6,210 nucleotides of DNA from Deltaproteobacteria bacterium (GTDB lineage Bacteria; Myxococcota; Myxococcia; Myxococcales; 40CM-4-68-19): NCBI GenBank assembly GCA_018266095.1, contig JAFEBC010000789.1, forward strand, positions 1 through 6,210, in the 5' to 3' direction. Below are positions 1 to 4,477 of this stretch, in pieces (positions within the stretch are counted from its first letter, which is position 1; every line of letters begins with the position of its first letter). Both the position numbers and the translations under genes were made by a program. Under the pieces are notes generated by a model that was given only the letters and a program-made list of their open reading frames with translations, searched no databases and was not told where the DNA came from.

Positions 1-2
1 CG

Positions 3-713
3 GCGGTGGCCCTGGCGGCGGCGCTGGAGGCCGAGGTCTGCGAGATCTGCTCGGATGTCGACGGTGTCTACACCGCCGACCCGCGCATCGTGCCCGACAC
101 GCGGCGCCTCTCGGAGCTGACGCACGAGGAGATGCAGGAGCTGGCGCAGGCGGGCGCCAAGGTGCTCAACGCGCAGGCGGTGGAGTTCGCGCGCGACCGC
201 GGCATCACCATCCACGCGCGCTCGACCTTCCAGAGCGGGCCGGGCACGCAGGTGGCCAAGACCGCGCGCCGCGAGCTGCGCATCTCGGGCGTGGCCATCG
301 AGACGGACCTCTTGGTGGTGCGCGCGTCGGGCGGCGCGATGTTCGGCGAGCTGATGCGGCTCTTGCACGCGAACGGCGCCTGGCCGCGCGAGGTGTGGAG
401 CGACAACGCGGCCACCTTCGCCTTGGTGCCGCTCGAGAACGTGCACGGCCCCGAGGCCCTGCTCAAGGCGCTCAAGGAGTTCACCGGGCCCAGCATCGAC
501 GTGCGCCGCGGGCTCGGGCAGGTGTCGATCGTGGGCAGCGGCCTGGGCGCCTCGCTGGAGCCGTTCGCGCGCGCGCAGGAGGCGCTCAAGGACTTCAAGG
601 TCTTCGCCACGCTGACCGGCCCGCTGCGGCTCTCGTTCCTCTTGCCCAAGGAGAGCGGCAAGGACGCGGTGCGCAAGCTGCACGACGCATTCGTGGAGCC
701 CGCGCAGGCCTGA
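3..713 (+). CDS. lysC: Aspartate kinase (aspartokinase), C-terminal part, 5' end cut by window edge
   Basis: Aspartate kinase phosphorylates L-aspartate with ATP, the first step toward lysine/diaminopimelate, threonine and methionine. The reading frame is open from the left edge, so the N-terminal lobe lies outside the window; 236 residues are visible. Numbering from the GTG codon at 6 (not the true start), the end of the kinase domain is clear: DVDGVYTADPR at 17-27, then EEMQELAQAGAKVL at about 41-54, VEFARDRGITIHARSTF at about 59-75 and a GPGTQV-like turn, all typical of monofunctional LysC. Two ACT regulatory domains follow at about 94-160 and 168-230, the second ending in AVRKLHDAF as in the family. 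Both ACT domains are divergent: the usual PDRPG-type loop of ACT1 is absent and the SEI-KIS segment of ACT2 reads TGPLRLS. Family assignment is firm; altered feedback control is only an inference. Confidence 0.93.
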   Translation, partial: AVALAAALEAEVCEICSDVDGVYTADPRIVPDTRRLSELTHEEMQELAQAGAKVLNAQAVEFARDRGITIHARSTFQSGPGTQVAKTARRELRISGVAIETDLLVVRASGGAMFGELMRLLHANGAWPREVWSDNAATFALVPLENVHGPEALLKALKEFTGPSIDVRRGLGQVSIVGSGLGASLEPFARAQEALKDFKVFATLTGPLRLSFLLPKESGKDAVRKLHDAFVEPAQA

Positions 714-719
714 TACAGT
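711..719 (+). promoter_or_regulatory. Possible extended -10 promoter element for the FHA-domain gene
   Basis: TGATACAGT fits the extended -10 pattern TGnTAnAnT with a 4/6 hexamer (TACAGT at 714-719). Its TG is shared with the TGA stop codon of the aspartate kinase gene. No good -35 is seen at 16-18 bases upstream, which extended -10 promoters can tolerate. A transcript would start near 726 and carry the ribosome site at 734-740. Read-through from the aspartate kinase gene is equally possible. Confidence 0.3.
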
Positions 720-733
720 CCCTGGCCCACCTC

Positions 734-740
734 GAAAGGA
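734..740 (+). promoter_or_regulatory. Ribosome binding site of the FHA-domain gene
   Basis: GAAAGGA lies 6 bases before the ATG at 747. It is the clearest Shine-Dalgarno sequence on the left side of the window and fixes the start of the FHA gene. Confidence 0.65.
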
Positions 741-746
741 CGCTCG

Positions 747-1262
747 ATGGCGACCGCCAAGAAGGCCCCCGCAAAGAAGGCCAAGCAGCCCTCACTCGCC
801 GCGCAGCTCGCTGCTTCGCTGGGCGTGACCGAGGCCGAGGCCACGCAGCGGGCCCTGCAGGAGCTGGCCGAGCGCATCGGGCTGGGCGCGGCGAAGCCCG
901 AGGCCAAGGCCGCCGCCAAGCCCAAGGAGGCGCCGGTCGACCACAGCGGGCCGTCCGGTCTGCCCAAGCGGCTGTTCTTGCTGCTCGTCGGCCGCGGGCT
1001 CGATCGAGGCCTGCCCATCGAGGTCATCGACGTGCCGTGCACGCTGGGCACGGGGCGGCGCAACACCATCTGGATCAACTCGCCGCAGATCGAGACCAAG
1101 CACCTGACCATCTACGAGACCGATGGCGTGTGGACGCTGCGGGACGAGAACACCGAGCACGGCACGTTCTTCGAGGGGAAGCGCATCAAGGAGCGCACCC
1201 TGAAGCACGGGGACGAGTTCGAGCTCGCGGGATATCTGAAGCTGCGGGCGGAGTTCAAGTAG
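747..1262 (+). CDS. Small FHA-like domain protein with Lys/Ala-rich N-terminus (171 aa)
   Basis: FHA domains normally bind phosphothreonine peptides in Ser/Thr-kinase signalling. The N-terminus (1-15) is Lys/Ala-rich. Residues 17-44 form a predicted helical stretch (LAASLGVTEAEATQRAL) resembling the helices of ribbon-helix-helix antitoxins. A charged Ala/Lys/Pro linker spans about 48-66. Residues about 75-171 match the FHA fold: a beta strand (RLFLLLVG), LGTGRRNTIWI at 100-110, ETKH at 116-119, RDENTEHGTFFEGKRI at 132-147, and a closing HGDEFELAGYLKLRAEF. Several canonical contacts are replaced: GR is GT (T102), the SxxH serine is E116, and NG is HG (H138). Phosphopeptide binding is therefore doubtful. 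There is no signal peptide or membrane segment, so it is probably cytoplasmic. The ATG is supported by GAAAGGA upstream. The 3' end overlaps the convergent rnz gene by 8 bases. The partner and process are unknown. Confidence 0.85.
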   Translation: MATAKKAPAKKAKQPSLAAQLAASLGVTEAEATQRALQELAERIGLGAAKPEAKAAAKPKEAPVDHSGPSGLPKRLFLLLVGRGLDRGLPIEVIDVPCTLGTGRRNTIWINSPQIETKHLTIYETDGVWTLRDENTEHGTFFEGKRIKERTLKHGDEFELAGYLKLRAEFK

Positions 1263-2205
1263 GCGCGGGGCTTCCCCGCACCGACTCCAGCACCACCGGC
1301 TCGCCATCCCGGGCCGCGATCGTCCCCGCGAACACGCGCGAGGCCTCCTCGGCCAGCTCCTCGCCGCGCACCGAGGGCGAGAAGTGCGTCAGCAGGAGCC
1401 TCTTCGCCTGGGCGTCGCGCGCGATCTCGCCGGCCTCCAGCGCCGTGGTGTGCCCGCGCAGGCGCGCCAGCTCCTGCCGGGCGTGCTCGTAGGTGGCCTC
1501 ATGCACCAGCAGATCCGCCTCGCGCCCAAGCCGCTTCGCGCCCTCGCACGGCACGGTGTCGAGCGTGTACGCCACCGCCATGCCCTTCTGCGTGGGGCCC
1601 AGGAAGTCCTGCGCCGACAGCTCGCGACCATCCGCGAGCCGAATCGACCGGCCCGATTTGAGGTGACCCAGCAGGGGCCCCGAGGGCACGCCCGCGGCGA
1701 GCGCCTTCTGCACGTCCAGCGTCCCCGCGCGGTCCGGCAAGCTCACGCGATACCCGTAAGTGGCGATGCGGTGCGACAGCGGCGCGCACGACACCTGAAG
1801 GCCCGACTCGACCCCCAGGCCCGGCAGCTCGCCGCCGTCGCCGCTGAGCTCCAGGAGCTTGAGGTCGAGCGGCCCGATGCCCAGCGCCCCCACGCGCGCG
1901 AGCGTCTGCAGCGCCTCGTGGATGCCGGGCGGGCCGGCCACGGTCAGCGTGCGCTCGCGCCCGTCCAGCCCCAGCGAGCCGAGCAGCCCCGGGAGCCCGT
2001 TGAAGTGGTCCCCGTGCAGGTGCGTGATGAGCACCGCGTCGAGCCGCGCCAGGGACAGCCCCGCCCGCTGCGCCGCCGTCTGCGCGCCCTCGCCGCAGTC
2101 GCACATCATCCAGCCCGTGGCCGTCGAGATGGCCAGCGCCGACGCGCCACGCACGAGCGTCGGCCGGCCCGCGCTGGTGCCGAGCGGCGTGACCTGGAGC
2201 TGCAC
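1255..2205 (-). CDS. rnz: Ribonuclease Z (tRNA 3'-processing endonuclease)
   Basis: RNase Z is a zinc-dependent metallo-beta-lactamase-fold endonuclease that cuts the 3' trailer from tRNA precursors in the cytoplasm. The 316-aa product has the normal length (about 300-320) and all diagnostic motifs: GTSAGRPT at 9-16, HLHGDH at 62-67 (H62, H64, D66, H67), LSHR with H145, D216 in YTLDT, HEATYEHAR at 235-243, GHTTA with H252, and THFS with H274. The segment around 160-185 (KALAAGVPSGPLLGHLKSG) is the tRNA-binding arm region characteristic of true RNase Z rather than general beta-lactamase-fold hydrolases. Translation starts at a GTG with AAGGGA 5 bases upstream; that site overlaps the stop codon of the preceding TonB-family gene, 9 bases away. 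It is the last gene of the minus-strand set and overlaps the FHA gene by 8 bases. The enzyme should be active, since no key residue is missing. Confidence 0.96.
   Translation of the reverse strand: MQLQVTPLGTSAGRPTLVRGASALAISTATGWMMCDCGEGAQTAAQRAGLSLARLDAVLITHLHGDHFNGLPGLLGSLGLDGRERTLTVAGPPGIHEALQTLARVGALGIGPLDLKLLELSGDGGELPGLGVESGLQVSCAPLSHRIATYGYRVSLPDRAGTLDVQKALAAGVPSGPLLGHLKSGRSIRLADGRELSAQDFLGPTQKGMAVAYTLDTVPCEGAKRLGREADLLVHEATYEHARQELARLRGHTTALEAGEIARDAQAKRLLLTHFSPSVRGEELAEEASRVFAGTIAARDGEPVVLESVRGSPAPT
1265..1279. terminator. Short GC hairpin between convergent gene ends (possible bidirectional terminator)
   Basis: GCGGGG-CTT-CCCCGC makes a perfect 6-bp stem with a 3-base loop. It begins 3 bases after the FHA stop codon and lies inside the last codons of rnz. 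There is no T-run on either side, so it is not a classical intrinsic terminator. It may only help stop or protect both transcripts. Confidence 0.25.
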
Positions 2206-2210
2206 CCTGA

Positions 2211-2216
2211 TCCCTT
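2211..2216 (-). promoter_or_regulatory. Ribosome binding site of rnz, overlapping the upstream stop codon
   Basis: On the minus strand the junction reads TAAGGGATCAGGGTG. The TAA ends the TonB-family gene, AAGGGA is the Shine-Dalgarno sequence, and the GTG is the rnz start 5 bases later. The arrangement supports the GTG start and suggests termination-reinitiation coupling. Confidence 0.6.
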
Positions 2217-2754
2217 ACCGGTCGACCGGCTGCGGCCTGAAGATGAACGGGTACGCCACGCGCAGCTTGCCGCCCGAGGCCGGCTTGTCGAACTCCCACT
2301 TGCGCACCGCGCCCACCACGCACGCGACGAGCTGCGTGTCGGCGATGCCCTCCGCCGTCGCGCCGATGACCTTGCCCGAGGGCCCGATGTCGAAGCGCGC
2401 CACCAGCTTGCCCTGCAGCGTCGGCACCACGCGGATGCGCGCGCGGTAGCAGTCCTGCACGTCGTCCACCTTGCCGCGGATGTACTCGCCGATGGCCGCG
2501 CGCTCCTCGCCCACGGGCGCCGGAGGAGGCGGCTCGGCCGAGGTGCTCGTCTCCTCGATGACGAGCGTGGCCTGCTTGGCCTTGGCGCCATCGCCGCCCG
2601 CGCCACCGACTTGCGGCGTGGACGTGGACGCGCCCGGCGCAGGCGGCGGAGGTGCCGGCGGGGTCTGCGCGCGCAGCGGCAGCGCGGCGAGCCCCCACGC
2701 GAGCGGGAGCGCCAGGAGCCAGCGGCGCGTCGTCTGTGTGCGGGTGCTACTCAA
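2215..2754 (-). CDS. Secreted TonB-family protein with AgmX/PglI C-terminal domain (179 aa)
   Basis: Residues 1-29 form a signal peptide: RR at 10-11, a hydrophobic core, and a likely cleavage site after LRA (before Q30), so the protein is probably periplasmic or anchored by an uncleaved N-terminus. A low-complexity Pro/Ala/Gly/Ser/Thr linker spans about 31-82. Residues about 84-175 match the TonB-like C-terminal domain found in myxobacterial AgmX/PglI gliding and envelope proteins: DCYRARIRVVPTLQGKLVARF at about 101-121, an IGPSGKV turn, Cys145 in VACVVGAVRKWEF, and YPFIF near the end. The two cysteines, C102 and C145, are usual in this group and may form a disulfide. The start is TTG at 2754, inside the final codons of the pilT-like gene (8-base overlap); no internal ATG is available and the signal peptide fits this start. 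The domain assignment is good, but the role in motility or envelope function is inferred from family and neighbours. Confidence 0.88.
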   Translation of the reverse strand: MSSTRTQTTRRWLLALPLAWGLAALPLRAQTPPAPPPPAPGASTSTPQVGGAGGDGAKAKQATLVIEETSTSAEPPPPAPVGEERAAIGEYIRGKVDDVQDCYRARIRVVPTLQGKLVARFDIGPSGKVIGATAEGIADTQLVACVVGAVRKWEFDKPASGGKLRVAYPFIFRPQPVDR

Positions 2755-3823
2755 AGTTCAACGCCCTCTCGAAGTCGCTCGGGTTGGACGACGCTGCCGT
2801 CGCCACCTCGAGCGTGACCTGTCCGGTCTTGTACAGCTCGGACAGGTGCTGATCGAACGCCTGTGTACCGTACACGTCGCGGTTCTTGGCGAGATATTCG
2901 GAGATCTCGTGCGTGCGCTCCTTGTCGACGATGAACTCCTTGATCGACTCGGTGCTCACCATGATCTCGGCGGCGACCACGCGACCCTTGCCCGTGGCGC
3001 GCGGCAAGAGGCGCTGCGAGATGGTGCCCTTGAGATTTTCGGCCAGGCGGTGCCGCACGCCATCGTGGGCCTCCGCCGGGAACGCGTCCACGAGGCGCGA
3101 GATGGTGCGCGCGGCGTCCGTGGTGTGCACCGTGGAGAGCACGAGGTGGCCCGTCTCGGCCGCCTTGAGCGCGATCTCGATGGTCTCCGTGTCGCGCATC
3201 TCGCCCACGAGGATGACGTCCGGATCCTGACGGAGCGCCGCGCGCAGGGCCGCCGAGAACGTGCTCGTGTCCGGCCCGATCTCGCGCTGCACCACGCGCG
3301 ACAGCTTGTCTTCGTGCAGGAACTCGATCGGGTCCTCGATGGTCAAGATGTGCGCGCGCGTCGTCTCGTTGATCTGCCGCACGATCGCGGCCAGCGTCGA
3401 CGACTTGCCTGAACCAGTGACCCCCGTGAGCAGAATCAGGCCACGCTCGTACTCGCTCATCGCCTTCACCACAGGCGGCAGCCCGAGCGATTCGATGGTC
3501 GGCACGTTGAAGGGGATCGCGCGGAGCACGAGCGCGAAGTTGCCCTTCTGCCGGAAGATGTTGCAGCGGAAGCGGCCCACGTCCTCGACCGCGTAGCTCG
3601 TGTCCCAGTCGCGCAGGTCGTCGATGTCGCCCTTCCAGCGCGCGTTGGCGAGGATGAACTTGGCGATGTTCTTGGTGTCGTCCGGCATCAGCGCCGGCAC
3701 CTTCACGGGCAAGAGCGCGCCGTTGATGCGCAGCGCAGGCGGCGCCCCGGCCTTGACGTGCACGTCGGACGCGCCGTTCTTCACCGCGGCCGCGAGGAGC
3801 TGATTGAAGGTCCGTTGCTCCAT
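2747..3823 (-). CDS. PilT/PilU-family type IV pilus ATPase (358 aa)
   Basis: PilT-family proteins are hexameric cytoplasmic ATPases at the base of the type IV pilus that drive pilus retraction and twitching (S-motility in myxobacteria). The protein has normal length and every ATPase motif: an N-terminal PAS-like domain about 1-105 (SDVHVKAGAPPALRING at 19-35), Walker A GVTGSGKSST at 134-143 (K140), Asp box ILTIEDPIEF at 159-168, Walker B DPDVILVGEMRD at 200-211 (catalytic E208), and His box HLVLSTVHTTDA at 226-237. The C-terminal AIRNLIRE motif needed for retraction by PilT is poorly kept: positions 293-300 read SIKEFIVD. The tail (QAFDQHLSELYKTG) is closer to PilU or an accessory paralog than to canonical PilT. 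The ATG start lies 3 bases after the stop of the cNMP-domain gene, and the 3' end overlaps the TonB-family gene, indicating cotranscription. The family is certain; the paralog identity is not, so no symbol is given. Confidence 0.95.
   Translation of the reverse strand: MEQRTFNQLLAAAVKNGASDVHVKAGAPPALRINGALLPVKVPALMPDDTKNIAKFILANARWKGDIDDLRDWDTSYAVEDVGRFRCNIFRQKGNFALVLRAIPFNVPTIESLGLPPVVKAMSEYERGLILLTGVTGSGKSSTLAAIVRQINETTRAHILTIEDPIEFLHEDKLSRVVQREIGPDTSTFSAALRAALRQDPDVILVGEMRDTETIEIALKAAETGHLVLSTVHTTDAARTISRLVDAFPAEAHDGVRHRLAENLKGTISQRLLPRATGKGRVVAAEIMVSTESIKEFIVDKERTHEISEYLAKNRDVYGTQAFDQHLSELYKTGQVTLEVATAASSNPSDFERALNFE
2764..2770 (-). promoter_or_regulatory. Possible ribosome binding site for the TTG start of the TonB-family gene
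   Basis: GAGAGGG on the minus strand lies 9 bases before the TTG at 2754, within the coding sequence of the pilT-like gene. It is a moderate match that helps decide the unusual TTG start. Confidence 0.35.
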
Positions 3824-3826
3824 CGC

Positions 3827-4324
3827 TTACGCCCCCGCCTTCTTGGCCGACAGCTCAGCGATGCGTCCGTTCGCCTTGCGCAGCTTGTCGTTGAGTGCAC
3901 GGCAGAAGCACTTGAAGACCTTGATGGCGAGCCGCTCGTCCGAGGCGAGGAGCGCCTCGAAGGCCTTGCGCGGAATGACCAGGAGCTCGACCGGCCCCGA
4001 CGCCGCCACATCGGCCGACGCGAGCTGATCGTCGATGAGCGACATCTCGCCGAAGAGCTCGCCCTTGGTGAGCGTGGCCAGATCCTTCACGTCGCCCGTG
4101 ATCGGATCGCGCCGCCGGACGATCGCCTTGCCCTCCTTGAGGATGAAGAGCGCGCTGCCGAGCGAATCCTGGTGGATGGCGATCTCGCCGTCCGCGCGGG
4201 TCTCGACGTGGCTGATCTGCGCCAGCGCCATCGTCTCTTCGTAGCCGAGCTTGGCGAAGAGCGGCACGCGCTGGAGCAATTCGACTCCAGGTACGACTGG
4301 GAGGTCGAGGCTGATCTCGTCCAT
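3827..4324 (-). CDS. Stand-alone cyclic-nucleotide-binding-domain protein (CRP-like effector domain, no DNA-binding domain; 165 aa)
   Basis: Residues about 13-130 form a CRP/PKA-type cyclic nucleotide-binding beta-barrel: LLQRVPLFAKLGYEE at 16-30, a strand and turn IAIHQDSLGSALFILKEGKA at about 48-67, TLTKGELFGEMSLIDD at 85-99, and VELLVIPRKAFEALL at 112-126. A helical tail (131-165) replaces the helix-turn-helix of CRP/FNR regulators, so this is not a DNA-binding regulator by itself. In the phosphate-binding cassette the ribose-contacting glutamate is present (E93), but the invariant arginine is Ala102 (QLASAD where QxRSAx is expected). Binding of cAMP or cGMP is therefore questionable. It is the first gene of the minus-strand set, with the pilT-like gene starting 3 bases after its stop. 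This suggests it regulates, or partners with, that ATPase (inference). The ATG at 4324 has no Shine-Dalgarno sequence, but a promoter-like pair ends 6 bases upstream, suggesting a leaderless mRNA. Reading upstream of this ATG gives unrelated arginine/histidine-rich shadow sequence. Confidence 0.9.
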   Translation of the reverse strand: MDEISLDLPVVPGVELLQRVPLFAKLGYEETMALAQISHVETRADGEIAIHQDSLGSALFILKEGKAIVRRRDPITGDVKDLATLTKGELFGEMSLIDDQLASADVAASGPVELLVIPRKAFEALLASDERLAIKVFKCFCRALNDKLRKANGRIAELSAKKAGA

Positions 4325-4477
4325 GGGCCAACAGTAAGAGTGATCCCGAGGGTGGTCAATTCCAGCGCCACGGGTCGGGAAAGGCGCCTCGGGCGGGGTG
4401 GAGGTGTGCAGCGTGGGCACAGGCCCGCGATCCGCCTGATGCGCGCGTTCTCGCGGCGCGTTAACGTCTCTCTTCCG
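4325..4477. other. Divergent intergenic region between the cNMP-domain operon and the metallophosphoesterase gene
   Basis: These 153 bases hold the minus-strand promoter at 4331-4359. On the plus strand there is a strong Shine-Dalgarno-like GGAGGT at 4400-4405, 7 bases before a GTG that opens an 8-codon reading frame (4413-4439). I see no convincing promoter for the plus-strand gene and no obvious operator palindrome. Confidence 0.5.
4331..4359 (-). promoter_or_regulatory. Likely sigma70-type promoter of the minus-strand operon, leaderless geometry
   Basis: On the minus strand TTGACC (4354-4359, 5/6 match to -35) is followed by a 17-base spacer and TACTGT (4331-4336, matching T, A and the final T of the -10). 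Only 6 bases separate the -10 from the ATG at 4324, so transcription would start at or within a base of the A of the start codon. This explains the missing ribosome binding site. Confidence 0.55.

Noticed and set aside
68..1111. 347-codon minus-strand open frame opposite the aspartate kinase and FHA genes
   Set aside because: Composition is Ser/Arg/Ala-rich low-information sequence with no domain, and the opposite strand carries clear family motifs. Long antisense frames are expected at this GC content.
1384..2817. 477-codon plus-strand open frame opposite rnz and the TonB-family gene
   Set aside because: Arg/His/Leu-rich shadow of genes with full catalytic motifs on the minus strand; no motif, ribosome site or promoter.
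3827..4324. CRP/FNR-type transcription factor
   Set aside because: The protein ends about 35 residues after the effector domain with a helical tail and has no helix-turn-helix.
4354..4370. Sigma54-like site on the minus strand (TGGCGC-N5-TTGAC) before the cNMP/pilT-like operon
   Set aside because: Tempting because sigma54 controls some pilus genes, but the critical -12 GC is GA. The same bases are better explained as the -35 of a sigma70-type promoter.
3758..4477. Upstream extension of the metallophosphoesterase frame to a 637-codon protein
   Set aside because: This stretch is the antisense of the cNMP-domain gene and the divergent promoter region; it has no domain and would place the membrane segments in mid-protein.
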